Below are positions 1-9,128 of a DNA stretch of 23,899 nt, piece after piece. Each line of letters starts with the position of its first letter. The stretch's first letter is position 1. The stretch comes from JAWXVE01 sp044425575 (GTDB lineage: Bacteria; Bacillota; Clostridia; Lachnospirales; Lachnospiraceae), in assembly GCA_044425575.1 (NCBI GenBank), contig JAWXVE010000031.1, forward strand, positions 1-23,899. Reading direction: 5' to 3'. The translations under genes and the position numbers were made by a program. Under the pieces are notes generated by a model, which searched no databases, was not told the DNA's origin, and saw only the letters and a program-made list of their open reading frames with translations.

Positions 1-145
1 CAGTTCCTTCATGAGTATCACCAATTTTGTAATTAACGCCAGTGTAGTATAAGATACGCTCTGTAAGAGTTGTCTTACCTGCATCAATATGCGCCATAAT
101 ACCTATATTTCTTGTTCTCTCTAATGGATATTGTCTTCCAGCCAA
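1..145 (-). CDS. fusA: Elongation factor G, N-terminal part (cut by window edge)
   Basis: EF-G is the translational GTPase that drives translocation on the ribosome. Only the first 48 codons are present; the rest lies beyond the left edge. The N-terminus reads MAGRQYPLERTRNIGIMAHIDAGKTT, the normal EF-G start, and contains the complete P-loop AHIDAGKTT at about residues 18-26. The start is a TTG codon at 143-145, preceded by a perfect GGAGGG ribosome binding site at 153-158 with 7 nt spacing; the only nearby ATG is codon 17, inside the conserved GTPase sequence, so it cannot be the start. The gene begins 14 nt after the rpsG stop and is the third gene of the rpsL-rpsG-fusA (str) operon. I am sure of the family and fairly sure of the TTG start. 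Confidence 0.95.
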   Translation of the reverse strand, partial: MAGRQYPLERTRNIGIMAHIDAGKTTLTERILYYTGVNYKIGDTHEGT

Positions 146-159
146 AGCTTTTCCCTCCT

Positions 160-630
160 TTAGAATCTGTAGTGAGCAAAAGCTTTATTTGCTTCAGCCA
201 TTTTATGCATGTCTTCTTTCTTCTTTACTGAAGCGCCTGTATTATTAGAGGCATCAAGAAGTTCATTTGCTAATCTTTCTTCCATTGTTTTTTCTCCTCT
301 TTTACGAGAATACAATGTTAACCAACGAAGTGCAAGTGCTTGACGTCTTTCTACTCTAACTTCAATTGGTACTTGGTAAGTTGCTCCACCAATACGTCTT
401 GCTTTAACCTCTAAAACAGGCATGATGTTACTCATAGCCTCTTCAAATACATCGATTGCAGCTTTATCGCTTTTGGCTTCAACTCTTTTGAATGCTCCAT
501 ATACAATCTTTTGTGCTACTCCACGTTTACCATCTAACATAATGTTATTGATAAGTTTTGTAACAACCTTGTTATTGTATAAAGGATCCGCTAATACATC
601 TCTTTTCTGAATATGTCCTTTACGTGGCAC
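160..630 (-). CDS. rpsG: 30S ribosomal protein S7
   Basis: S7 is a primary 16S rRNA-binding protein that nucleates assembly of the small-subunit head and lines the E-site. At 156 residues it has the standard bacterial length. The N-terminus MPRKGHIQKRDVLADPLYNN, the central MPVLEVKARRIGGATYQVP segment and the C-terminal KKKEDMHKMAEANKAFAHYRF match the family end to end. The start is GTG at 628-630 with an AAGGAGGG ribosome binding site just upstream. It follows rpsL after 177 nt and precedes fusA by 14 nt. In other bacteria S7 represses this operon by binding its mRNA. The rpsL-rpsG gap (631-807) contains only a small GTTCA-type hairpin next to the rpsL stop and nothing I can confidently call an S7 site. 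Confidence 0.98.
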   Translation of the reverse strand: MPRKGHIQKRDVLADPLYNNKVVTKLINNIMLDGKRGVAQKIVYGAFKRVEAKSDKAAIDVFEEAMSNIMPVLEVKARRIGGATYQVPIEVRVERRQALALRWLTLYSRKRGEKTMEERLANELLDASNNTGASVKKKEDMHKMAEANKAFAHYRF

Positions 631-807
631 GGTTCTTCCCTCCTTATTATACTGTTTAATAGATCATCGGTACTCACAATAATAAATGTGTTCGCGCTGT
701 CTTACTTATCTAAGCACTGAAAATATAGTTCTAAACAGGTACTTTTGAATCTGAATCCAACACTAACTTTTGTTTAACTGTGGTACAAGCAATTTCGTTC
801 ATGTGAA

Positions 808-1227
808 CTATTTTGCTGCTTTTGGTCTCTTAGCACCATATTTCGAACGAGCTTGTCTTCTGTTCGCAACTCCAGCAGTATCAAGTGTTCCACGAATAAT
901 GTGGTACCTTGTACCAGGTAAGTCTTTTACTCTACCTCCTCTAATAAGAACAACGCTATGCTCTTGTAAGTTATGGCCTTCTCCTGGAATGTAACTTGTT
1001 ACTTCTACTCCATTTGAAAGACGAACTCTAGCGATTTTTCTCATAGCAGAGTTAGGTTTTTTAGGCGTAGCTGTCTTAACAGCTGTACAAACACCTCTTT
1101 TTTGTGGTGCTGAAGCATCTGTTGCTCTTTTGTGAAGAGAGTTATATCCCTTTTGTAACGCTGGAGCAGTAGACTTCTTAACTGATGTTTGTCTTCCTTT
1201 TCTAACTAACTGGTTAAATGTTGGCAT
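808..1227 (-). CDS. rpsL: 30S ribosomal protein S12
   Basis: S12 sits at the decoding centre of the 30S subunit and influences tRNA selection and streptomycin action. The 139-residue product is full length. It carries the PKKPNSAMRK segment and the later PGEGHNLQEHS and GRVKDLPGTRYH segments; both lysines whose substitution classically gives streptomycin resistance are the wild-type lysine. The ATG start at 1225-1227 has a CAGGAGGTGA ribosome binding site 7-8 nt upstream. This is the first gene of the str operon and is preceded by a consensus promoter at 1295-1324. The L7Ae-like gene often found between rpoC and rpsL in Bacillus is absent here. Confidence 0.98.
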   Translation of the reverse strand: MPTFNQLVRKGRQTSVKKSTAPALQKGYNSLHKRATDASAPQKRGVCTAVKTATPKKPNSAMRKIARVRLSNGVEVTSYIPGEGHNLQEHSVVLIRGGRVKDLPGTRYHIIRGTLDTAGVANRRQARSKYGAKRPKAAK

Positions 1228-1260
1228 TCTGATTCACCTCCTGTGATATTATTTGTTTGC

Positions 1261-1288
1261 GCATACATGAGATTGCTCCCATGCATGC
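1261..1288 (-). promoter_or_regulatory. 5'-terminal hairpin of the str operon mRNA
   Basis: Read on the minus strand, GCATGCATG at 1280-1288 can pair with CATGTATGC at 1261-1269 to form a 9-bp stem (one G-U pair) around a 10-nt loop. It begins about 7 nt downstream of the -10 box, so it would be at or very near the 5' end of the transcript. No U-run follows, so it is not a terminator. It may stabilise the mRNA 5' end or be a binding site for autogenous control; the sequence does not decide which. Confidence 0.5.
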
Positions 1289-1294
1289 TAGAAT

Positions 1295-1324
1295 ATTATA
1301 CTCGTCTACAGATTGATTTGTCAA
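1295..1324 (-). promoter_or_regulatory. Promoter of the rpsL-rpsG-fusA operon
   Basis: Minus-strand TTGACA at 1319-1324 and TATAAT at 1295-1300 are separated by 18 nt: a perfect housekeeping sigma-70/SigA match. It starts 10 nt after the rpoC stop codon, with no terminator between. The expected start of transcription is near 1288. The str operon can therefore be transcribed both by readthrough from rpoC and from its own strong promoter. Confidence 0.88.
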
Positions 1325-1333
1325 TATATATTT

Positions 1334-4300
1334 TTAATCCTCAAGGATATCTTCAAAATCTGCAAAGTCGCTTGCGTCCTCTGAATCAACTTCTTCTATA
1401 TTATCCTCTTCTGTAAATAAGTCTTCTTCTTCATTTACCACTTGACTTTCCAATTCGATTTCATACTCATCTTCATCAATGGAATCAACCATGGTATCTG
1501 TGTCTAATGCAACGCCTCGGTAGCGTTTCATTCCTGTTCCTGCTGGAATTAGCTTACCAATAATTACATTTTCTTTTAAGCCAATTAGTGGATCTACTTT
1601 TCCTTTAATAGCAGCATCTGTTAATACTTTTGTAGTCTCTTGGAAGGATGCAGCTGATAAGAAGGAATTCGTAGCAAGTGACGCTTTGGTAATTCCAAGT
1701 AACACTTTCTGGCCTTCTACTAAGTCCAAGCCTTCACTGGCAAGTCTTTCATTTGTATCTTCATAATCTAATACATCAATTAATGTTCCTGGCAAGTAAT
1801 CAGAGTCTCCATTATCTTCCACACGGATCTTTTTCAGCATCTGACGCACAATTACTTCAATATGCTTATCGTTGATTTCTACACCTTGTAAACGATATAC
1901 ACGTTGTACTTCTTGAATCATGTAATCTTGAACAGCACGTACACCCTTGATTTTCAATAAGTCATGCGGGTAAATGCTACCTTCTGTTAATTCATCACCT
2001 GCTTCTAGTACTTGGCCATCTGTAATTTTAATGCGAGAGCCATACGGAATTAAATATGCTTTTGATTCCCCGGTTTCGTCATTGGTAATAATCACTTCGC
2101 GCTTTTTCTTGGTGTCTTTAATAGTTGCCACTCCGCCAAATTCAGCAATAATTGCAAGTCCTTTCGGCTTTCTAGCTTCAAAAAGTTCTTCTACACGAGG
2201 AAGACCTTGCGTAATGTCATCGCCTGCAATACCACCAGTATGGAATGTACGCATTGTAAGCTGAGTTCCTGGCTCACCAATGGATTGTGCCGCAATAATT
2301 CCTACTGCTTCACCTACTTGTACTGGCTCTCCTGTTGCCATGTTAGCGCCGTAGCACTTTGCACAAATACCATTATGTGATTTACATGTTAAAATGGTAC
2401 GAATCTTTGCTTCTTCTAATGGTTCTCCATGTTCATTTACAGCAAATGCCATAACTTCTGCTGCACGTTTTGGTGTAATCATATGATTGCGTTTTACAAT
2501 AATACTACCGTCTTTACGCTTTAAGTCTTCACACGTATAACGTCCTGTGATTCGGTCTTGAAGACCTTCTATGGTTTCTTTTCCATCCATGAATGCTTTT
2601 ACTACCATTCCTGAAATCTCATCTCTGCCTTCGCAGCAATCAATGTCACGGATAATTAACTCTTGCGATACATCTACAAGACGTCTTGTTAAATAACCTG
2701 AATCCGCTGTACGTAACGCTGTATCGGCAAGACCTTTACGAGCACCATGGGCAGACATAAAGTATTCTAATACATCAAGTCCTTCACGGAAGTTTGATTT
2801 AATTGGTAGCTCAATGGTACGTCCTGTTGTATCTGCCATAAGTCCACGCATACCAGCAAGCTGTTTAATCTGTTGGTTGGAGCCACGGGCACCTGAGTCA
2901 GCCATCATGAAGATGTTGTTATATTGATCAAGTCCATCTAATAATACCTTGGTTAAGTTCTTATCTGTCTCATTCCATGTTTCCACTACTGCACGATAGC
3001 GTTCTTCTTCTGTAATAAGTCCACGTCTATAATTCATTGTGATTCGATCCACAGTTGCTTGGGCTTCATCTAACATCTCTTTCTTAGCAGATGGTACGGT
3101 CATATCAGAGATTGATACGGTCATAGCAGCTCTAGTAGAATATTTATATCCCATTGACTTAATATCATCAAGCACTTCTGCAGTAATAGTTGCTCCGTGA
3201 GTATTAATAACTTTTTCTAGAATCTGCTTTAATCCCTTTTTGCCTACGTGGAAATCCACTTCTAGAGACAATGCTTCCTCAGGATTGCTACGGTCTACAA
3301 ATCCTAAATCCTGTGGCAAGATTTCGTTAAAGATAAAACGACCCATGGTAGATTCCACATTACCTGTAATCACTTCACCACTTGGCATTACCTTACTCAT
3401 TCTCACTCGAATCTTAGAATGTAATGTAATTGCTTTATTTTCATAAGCAAGAATTGCTTCATTTACATTTTTAAAATATTTACCTTCCCCTAAAGCACCT
3501 GGTCGTTCTTGTGTTAAATAATAAATACCAAGCACCATATCTTGTGACGGCACTGCTACTGGTCCACCATCCGAAGGTTTTAATAAGTTGTTTGGAGAGA
3601 GTAGTAAGAATCTACACTCTGCTTGTGCCTCTACCGATAATGGAAGATGCACAGCCATTTGGTCCCCATCAAAATCGGCGTTATAAGCTGTACACACAAG
3701 TGGGTGTAACTTAATTGCCTTACCTTCTACAAGGATTGGTTCAAATGCCTGAATACCAAGACGATGGAGCGTTGGTGCACGGTTCAACATAACAGGATGC
3801 TCTTTAATTACTTCTTCTAAAATATCCCATACGCTAGGGTCAAGTCGCTCTACTAACTTCTTAGCATTTTTAATATTCTGTGAAATTTCTCTGGAACAAA
3901 GTTCCTTCATAACAAATGGTTTGAATAGCTCAATTGCCATCTCTTTTGGTAATCCACATTGATATATTTTCAATTCTGGTCCTACTACAATAACTGAACG
4001 TCCTGAATAATCTACACGTTTTCCAAGTAGATTTTGACGGAAACGTCCCGATTTTCCTTTTAACATATCAGAAAGAGACTTTAATGCTCGATTACCTGGC
4101 CCTGTTACAGGACGCCCTCTACGACCATTATCAATTAATGCATCTACTGCTTCTTGCAACATTCTCTTTTCATTGCGAACAATAATATCTGGTGCACCAA
4201 GTTCTAATAATCTTTTCAGACGGTTGTTACGGTTAATAATTCTGCGATATAAATCATTCAAGTCCGAAGTAGCAAATCTACCACCATCTAATTGTACCAT

Positions 4301-5041
4301 TGGTCGTAAATCTGGTGGAATCACTGGAACCACTTCCATGACCATCCATTCTGGCTTATTGCCAGACTCTCTAAATGCTTCGATTACTTCTAATCTTTTA
4401 ATAATTCTAGCTCTCTTCTGACCTGTTGAATCTTTCAGTGCAGCCTTTAACTCAGTGCCTTCTTCTTCTAGTTTAATGGCTTGGAGCAATTCCTTGATGG
4501 ACTCTGCACCCATGCCAACTCGGAAATCTCTTCCCCAGGTCTCTCTTGCATCTTGGTATTCTTTCTCCGTTAACACTTGCTTGTATTGTAAATCAGTATT
4601 AGCAGGGTCTAATACAATATAAGATGCAAAATATAATACTTTTTCTAGCACTCTTGGTGATAAATCAAGGATAAGTCCCATTCTACTTGGAATTCCTTTG
4701 AAATACCAGATATGCGATACAGGTGTTGCTAATTCAATAGACCCCATTCGCTCTCTACGTACGTTGGCTTTTGTTACTTCAACGCCACAACGATCACAAA
4801 CAACACCCTTATATCTAATCTTTTTATATTTACCACAATGGCATTCCCAATCTTTATTTGGTCCAAATATTTTCTCACAGAACAAACCTTCTTTCTCAGG
4901 TTTTAGTGTTCTGTAATTAATTGTCTCTGGCTTTAATACTTCACCTCTAGACCACTCTCTAATCTTTTCCGGTGATGCAAGACCAATCTTGATTGCATCA
5001 AATGTCATTGGTTGATAAGCTTCTTGATTCATTTCCGACAT
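1334..5041 (-). CDS. rpoC: DNA-directed RNA polymerase subunit beta'
   Basis: This is the large catalytic subunit of RNA polymerase, which carries half of the active-site cleft. The active-site motif NADFDGDQM lies at residues 454-462, with its three metal-binding aspartates at 456, 458 and 460. The N-terminal zinc finger has Cys67, Cys69, Cys82 and Cys85; the second zinc site is visible further on (CCEGRD...CKSHNGICAKCYG). The C-terminus ends in a strongly acidic tail. I place the start at the ATG at 5039-5041 (MSEMNQEAYQPM), because an AAGGAG ribosome binding site lies 7 nt before it. The longer frame starting at 5062 would put that site inside the coding region. The product is 1235 residues. 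It follows rpoB with a 37-nt gap. Confidence 0.97.
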   Translation of the reverse strand: MSEMNQEAYQPMTFDAIKIGLASPEKIREWSRGEVLKPETINYRTLKPEKEGLFCEKIFGPNKDWECHCGKYKKIRYKGVVCDRCGVEVTKANVRRERMGSIELATPVSHIWYFKGIPSRMGLILDLSPRVLEKVLYFASYIVLDPANTDLQYKQVLTEKEYQDARETWGRDFRVGMGAESIKELLQAIKLEEEGTELKAALKDSTGQKRARIIKRLEVIEAFRESGNKPEWMVMEVVPVIPPDLRPMVQLDGGRFATSDLNDLYRRIINRNNRLKRLLELGAPDIIVRNEKRMLQEAVDALIDNGRRGRPVTGPGNRALKSLSDMLKGKSGRFRQNLLGKRVDYSGRSVIVVGPELKIYQCGLPKEMAIELFKPFVMKELCSREISQNIKNAKKLVERLDPSVWDILEEVIKEHPVMLNRAPTLHRLGIQAFEPILVEGKAIKLHPLVCTAYNADFDGDQMAVHLPLSVEAQAECRFLLLSPNNLLKPSDGGPVAVPSQDMVLGIYYLTQERPGALGEGKYFKNVNEAILAYENKAITLHSKIRVRMSKVMPSGEVITGNVESTMGRFIFNEILPQDLGFVDRSNPEEALSLEVDFHVGKKGLKQILEKVINTHGATITAEVLDDIKSMGYKYSTRAAMTVSISDMTVPSAKKEMLDEAQATVDRITMNYRRGLITEEERYRAVVETWNETDKNLTKVLLDGLDQYNNIFMMADSGARGSNQQIKQLAGMRGLMADTTGRTIELPIKSNFREGLDVLEYFMSAHGARKGLADTALRTADSGYLTRRLVDVSQELIIRDIDCCEGRDEISGMVVKAFMDGKETIEGLQDRITGRYTCEDLKRKDGSIIVKRNHMITPKRAAEVMAFAVNEHGEPLEEAKIRTILTCKSHNGICAKCYGANMATGEPVQVGEAVGIIAAQSIGEPGTQLTMRTFHTGGIAGDDITQGLPRVEELFEARKPKGLAIIAEFGGVATIKDTKKKREVIITNDETGESKAYLIPYGSRIKITDGQVLEAGDELTEGSIYPHDLLKIKGVRAVQDYMIQEVQRVYRLQGVEINDKHIEVIVRQMLKKIRVEDNGDSDYLPGTLIDVLDYEDTNERLASEGLDLVEGQKVLLGITKASLATNSFLSAASFQETTKVLTDAAIKGKVDPLIGLKENVIIGKLIPAGTGMKRYRGVALDTDTMVDSIDEDEYEIELESQVVNEEEDLFTEEDNIEEVDSEDASDFADFEDILED

Positions 5042-5078
5042 TTTGGCACTCCTTCCAATCATTTCTGATTATAACCTT

Positions 5079-8000
5079 CTATTCTTCCATCATTTCATCT
5101 GCTTCTTTATCATACTCACCGGTACTTACTAGTTCACCGCTATCAGCATCAAATTCTTCCTTCTGATAACCCATAGCTCCAAGAGCATCTGAATCTGCAT
5201 CGTATTTCTGGTCGTCTCCTGCTAGTTCTTTGATGAAAGTAGTATCTCCATAGTCAATTGATTCTGTTATTTCCACTTCAGTTCGATCTTCGCGCAACAC
5301 TTTTACATCTAATCCTAATGACTGTAGTTCTTTTAGTAATACTTTAAATGATTCAGGAATACCAGGCTCAGGAATATTCTCTCCCTTAATGATTGCTTCG
5401 TATGTTTTCACACGACCAATCACATCATCCGACTTCACTGTTAAAATCTCTTGCAAGGTATAAGATGCACCGTATGCCTCAAGCGCCCATACTTCCATTT
5501 CTCCAAATCTTTGTCCACCAAATTGAGCTTTTCCTCCTAGTGGCTGTTGAGTAACTAACGAGTAAGGCCCTGTAGAACGAGCATGAATCTTATCATCTAC
5601 TAAATGGTGAAGTTTCAAGTAGTGCATATGTCCAATGGTAACTGCACTGTCAAAATACTCCCCAGTTCTACCATCACGTAAGCGTACTTTTCCATCACGT
5701 GAAAGTGGCACTCCTTTCCATAAGTTGCGGTATTCACGATTCTCAGACAAGTACTCTACTACTTCTGGCAATAATTCAGAACTATACTTCTTTTCAAACT
5801 CATTCCATTCCATATTTACATAGTCATTGGCAAGGTCTAAGGTATCCATAATATCGCCTTCCTTCGCACCGTCAAATACTGGTGTAGCAACATTAAATCC
5901 AAGTGCCTTAGAAGCAAGTGATAAATGGATTTCTAGTACCTGTCCGATATTCATACGAGATGGCACACCTAATGGATTAAGTACAATATCTAACGGACGT
6001 CCATTTGGCAAGTATGGCATATCTTCTACTGGTAATACGCGTGATACAACACCCTTATTACCATGGCGACCAGCCATCTTATCTCCAACCGATATTTTTC
6101 TCTTTTGGGCAATATAAATGCGAACCGATTGATTTACACCAGGTGATAAATCGCTTCCTGTTTCTCTTGTAAACACCTTGGCATCTACAATAATACCGTA
6201 TTCCCCATGAGGTACTTTAAGGGACGTATCACGTACTTCACGCGCTTTTTCTCCAAAAATAGCACGTAATAATCGCTCTTCTGCTGTTAATTCCGTCTCA
6301 CCTTTAGGTGTTACTTTACCAACTAAAATATCTCCTGCGCGTACTTCTGCACCAATGCGGATAATTCCACGGTCATCTAAATCTTTAAGTGCCTCGTCAC
6401 CTACACCTGGTACATCTCTGGTGATTTCTTCAGGCCCTAACTTCGTATCACGAGCTTCTGCTTCATATTCTTCAATATGAACAGAAGTATAGACATCCTC
6501 CTGAACAAGTCGTTCACTAAGTAGTACCGCATCCTCATAATTATAACCTTCCCATGTCATAAATCCAATCAATGGGTTCTTACCAAGTGCTAATTCACCT
6601 AATTGAGTCGATGGACCATCTGCAATCACTTGTCCTTCTTCAACACGTTCTCCCTTAGACACGATTGGTTTCTGGTTGTAACAGTTGGATTGGTTACTTC
6701 TTGTAAATTTGCTTAAATGATACTCTTCCTTGGAACCATCATCACATGCAACTGTAATATATTCCGCTGACACATAAGTTACTACACCTGATTTATTGGC
6801 AACTGCGCACACACCTGAATCCACGGCAGCCTTTGGTTCCATACCAGTACCGACTACTGGTGCCTCTGTTAATAGAAGTGGAACTGCTTGACGTTGCATG
6901 TTGGAACCCATAAGTGCACGGTTCGCATCATCATTTTCAAGGAATGGAATTAATGCTGTAGCAACAGAAAATACCATCTTAGGTGATACGTCCATATAAT
7001 CAAATCTTGCTCTTGGGTACTCTTGGGTTTCTTCTAGATAACGACCCGACACTGTTTTACGCACAAAGTGTCCATTCTCATCTAAACTTTCATTGGCTTG
7101 TGCCACATGGTAATTATCTTCCTCATCCGCTGTCATATAAACTACTTGATCTGTTACGCGAGGATTTTCTGGATCCGATTTATCAATAAGTCGATATGGT
7201 GCTTCAATAAAACCATATTCGTTAATTCTCGCATAAGTTGCAAGGGAGTTAATGAGTCCAATGTTTGGACCTTCAGGCGTCTCAATTGGACACATTCTTC
7301 CATAATGCGAATAATGTACGTCACGCACTTCGAATCCTGCACGATCTCTAGAAAGTCCGCCTGGACCTAATGCCGACAGACGTCTCTTATGAGTCAACTC
7401 ACCTAATGGATTATTCTGATCCATAAATTGTGATAGCTGAGAAGAACCAAAGAATTCTTTCACAGCAGCCTGTACTGGTTTAATATTCACAAGAACTTGT
7501 GGAGAAATCTCTTCTGCATCATGAGTTGTCATTCTCTCACGCACAACACGTTCTAGTCTCGATAAACCAATACGATATTGATTCTGTAATAATTCGCCAA
7601 CTGCACGAATACGTCTATTTCCTAAATGGTCAATATCATCTGCATTTCCAATTCCATATTCTAAGTGAATATTATAATTGATTGCAGCCAAAATATCATT
7701 CTTGGTAATATGCTTTGGAATTAATTCTGATACTCTCGCCTTAATTGCACCTGCTAATTCCTCGGGATTCTCAGCATATTCTGTTAAAATCGCTTCTAAT
7801 GCAGGATAATATACTAATTCTGTAATACCCAATTCTTTTGGGTTGCAGTCCACATATGTGGTTAGGTCTACCATCATATTAGAAAGAACTTTTGTATTTC
7901 GTTCTTCTGCTTGAATCAAGACATATGGAATTGCCGCATTTTGGATTTGATCTGCTAGTTCTACTGTAATAGTATCTCCTGCACTAGCAATCAATTCTCC

Positions 8001-8915
8001 TGTTGCAAGATCTACTACATCTTCTGCAAGAATTTGATTCTTGACACGATTTCTAAGAGCTAACTTCTTATTAAACTTGTAGCGTCCTACTTTGGCAAGG
8101 TCGTATCTTCTAGGATCAAAGAACATGGAAGTAATTAAACTTTCAGCACTTTCCACTGATAACGGTTCACCTGGACGTATTTTCTTATATAACTCTAATA
8201 GACCTTCCTGATAATTCTCAGAAACGTCTTTGGAAAAACTAGCTTCGATCTTTGGTTCATCCCCAAATAATTCTCGAATCTCATCGTTGCTTCCAACTCC
8301 TAATGCACGAATTAACACTGAAATTGGAACTTTTCTTGTTCTATCTACACGTACGTAAAATACGTCATTGGAATCTGTTTCAAACTCTAACCAAGCACCA
8401 CGGTTAGGAATTACAGTGGAAGAATATAATTCTTTACCAATTTTATCATGACCAATAGCATAGTAGATACCTGGTGAACGCACTAATTGGCTAACGATTA
8501 CACGTTCTGCCCCATTAATTACGAATGTTCCCGTATCTGTCATAATTGGAAGGTCACCCATGTAGATATCATGTTCATTGATTTCTACTTTTTCTTTGCT
8601 GTAAAGTCGAACTTTCACCTTCAAAGGTGCCGCATATGTTGCATCCCTCTCCTTACACTCTTCAATAGAATATTTCACTTCAGTCTTGCATAATTCGAAG
8701 TCAACAAATTCTAAGCTCATGTGTCCGCTGTAGTCAGCAATTGGAGAGATATCACGAAAGACTTCTCGTAACCCATCATCTAAGAACCACTCATAAGAAT
8801 CCTTTTGGACTTCTATCAAGTTAGGCATTTCTAAGACTTCTTTTTGTCGTGAATAGCTCATACGTTGGTTTTTTCCCGTGGTAATCGGACGTATTCTGTT
8901 CTTTTCCATTGACAT
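5079..8915 (-). CDS. rpoB: DNA-directed RNA polymerase subunit beta
   Basis: This 1278-residue protein is the second large subunit of the polymerase core and the target of rifamycins. The rifampicin-region segment (SSQLSQFMDQNN... THKRRLSALGPGGL) lies at about residues 490-525. The positions equivalent to E. coli D516, H526 and S531 are D499, H509 and S514, all wild type, so no classical resistance change is visible; E. coli S522 is Gly here. The C-terminal KARSTGPYSLVTQQPLGGK-type segment (here HARSTGPYSLVTQQP) is intact, followed by an acidic tail. The start could be the ATG at 8913-8915 or the one two codons later at 8907-8909. The GGAG site is about 4 nt from the first and 10 nt from the second, so the choice is open. 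It has its own promoter rather than depending on rplJL. Confidence 0.97.
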   Translation of the reverse strand: MSMEKNRIRPITTGKNQRMSYSRQKEVLEMPNLIEVQKDSYEWFLDDGLREVFRDISPIADYSGHMSLEFVDFELCKTEVKYSIEECKERDATYAAPLKVKVRLYSKEKVEINEHDIYMGDLPIMTDTGTFVINGAERVIVSQLVRSPGIYYAIGHDKIGKELYSSTVIPNRGAWLEFETDSNDVFYVRVDRTRKVPISVLIRALGVGSNDEIRELFGDEPKIEASFSKDVSENYQEGLLELYKKIRPGEPLSVESAESLITSMFFDPRRYDLAKVGRYKFNKKLALRNRVKNQILAEDVVDLATGELIASAGDTITVELADQIQNAAIPYVLIQAEERNTKVLSNMMVDLTTYVDCNPKELGITELVYYPALEAILTEYAENPEELAGAIKARVSELIPKHITKNDILAAINYNIHLEYGIGNADDIDHLGNRRIRAVGELLQNQYRIGLSRLERVVRERMTTHDAEEISPQVLVNIKPVQAAVKEFFGSSQLSQFMDQNNPLGELTHKRRLSALGPGGLSRDRAGFEVRDVHYSHYGRMCPIETPEGPNIGLINSLATYARINEYGFIEAPYRLIDKSDPENPRVTDQVVYMTADEEDNYHVAQANESLDENGHFVRKTVSGRYLEETQEYPRARFDYMDVSPKMVFSVATALIPFLENDDANRALMGSNMQRQAVPLLLTEAPVVGTGMEPKAAVDSGVCAVANKSGVVTYVSAEYITVACDDGSKEEYHLSKFTRSNQSNCYNQKPIVSKGERVEEGQVIADGPSTQLGELALGKNPLIGFMTWEGYNYEDAVLLSERLVQEDVYTSVHIEEYEAEARDTKLGPEEITRDVPGVGDEALKDLDDRGIIRIGAEVRAGDILVGKVTPKGETELTAEERLLRAIFGEKAREVRDTSLKVPHGEYGIIVDAKVFTRETGSDLSPGVNQSVRIYIAQKRKISVGDKMAGRHGNKGVVSRVLPVEDMPYLPNGRPLDIVLNPLGVPSRMNIGQVLEIHLSLASKALGFNVATPVFDGAKEGDIMDTLDLANDYVNMEWNEFEKKYSSELLPEVVEYLSENREYRNLWKGVPLSRDGKVRLRDGRTGEYFDSAVTIGHMHYLKLHHLVDDKIHARSTGPYSLVTQQPLGGKAQFGGQRFGEMEVWALEAYGASYTLQEILTVKSDDVIGRVKTYEAIIKGENIPEPGIPESFKVLLKELQSLGLDVKVLREDRTEVEITESIDYGDTTFIKELAGDDQKYDADSDALGAMGYQKEEFDADSGELVSTGEYDKEADEMMEE

Positions 8916-8979
8916 TTCACTCCGTTCATTATATTTTACGACCTCTCTATCTGCTCTCGCATAGGCCTAGCACACCACA

Positions 8980-8991
8980 ATAGTGCACTAT
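8980..8991. repeat. 12-bp palindrome at the rpoB transcription start
   Basis: ATAGTGCACTAT is a perfect 12-bp palindrome. It starts 3 nt downstream of the -10 box and covers the expected start of rpoBC transcription. It could be an operator for a dimeric regulator or form a small hairpin in the nascent RNA. No regulator is identifiable from the sequence. Confidence 0.45.
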
Positions 8992-8993
8992 CC

Positions 8994-9022
8994 ATAATAA
9001 CACAAGTCTTTTTAGTCGTCAA
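8994..9022 (-). promoter_or_regulatory. Promoter of rpoB-rpoC
   Basis: Minus-strand TTGACG at 9017-9022 and TATTAT at 8994-8999 have a 17-nt spacer, giving a near-consensus SigA promoter. The start of transcription is expected near 8987, leaving a 5' untranslated region of roughly 70 nt. It lies downstream of the rplL terminator, so rpoBC is an independent unit. Confidence 0.85.
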
Positions 9023-9071
9023 TTACTTTTTCAATATTTTTCCTGTTGTGCAATCTCTCCATTTCCCCGAC

Positions 9072-9114
9072 AAATAAAAAGCACTCTTAACTGTATACAC
9101 AATCAAGAGTGCTT
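9072..9114 (-). terminator. Rho-independent terminator after rplL
   Basis: On the minus strand a 10-bp perfect stem (AAGCACTCTT at 9105-9114 pairing with AAGAGTGCTT at 9079-9088, 16-nt loop) is followed by TTTTTATTT at 9072-9080. It starts 14 nt after the rplL stop codon and separates rplJL from rpoBC. Confidence 0.9.
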
Positions 9115-9128
9115 TATTATAATCTGAA

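Noticed and set aside
631..807. An S7-binding autoregulatory structure or internal promoter between rpsL and rpsG
   Set aside because: Only a short GTTCA/TGAAC hairpin near the rpsL stop is visible; no convincing -35/-10 pair or conserved fold could be recognised.
808..1227. Possible streptomycin-resistance change in S12
   Set aside because: Both critical lysines (in KKPNS and GRVKDLPG) are unchanged.
7380..7470. Possible rifampicin-resistance changes in RpoB
   Set aside because: The positions equivalent to D516, H526 and S531 are wild type (D499, H509, S514); Gly in place of E. coli S522 is ordinary divergence between phyla.
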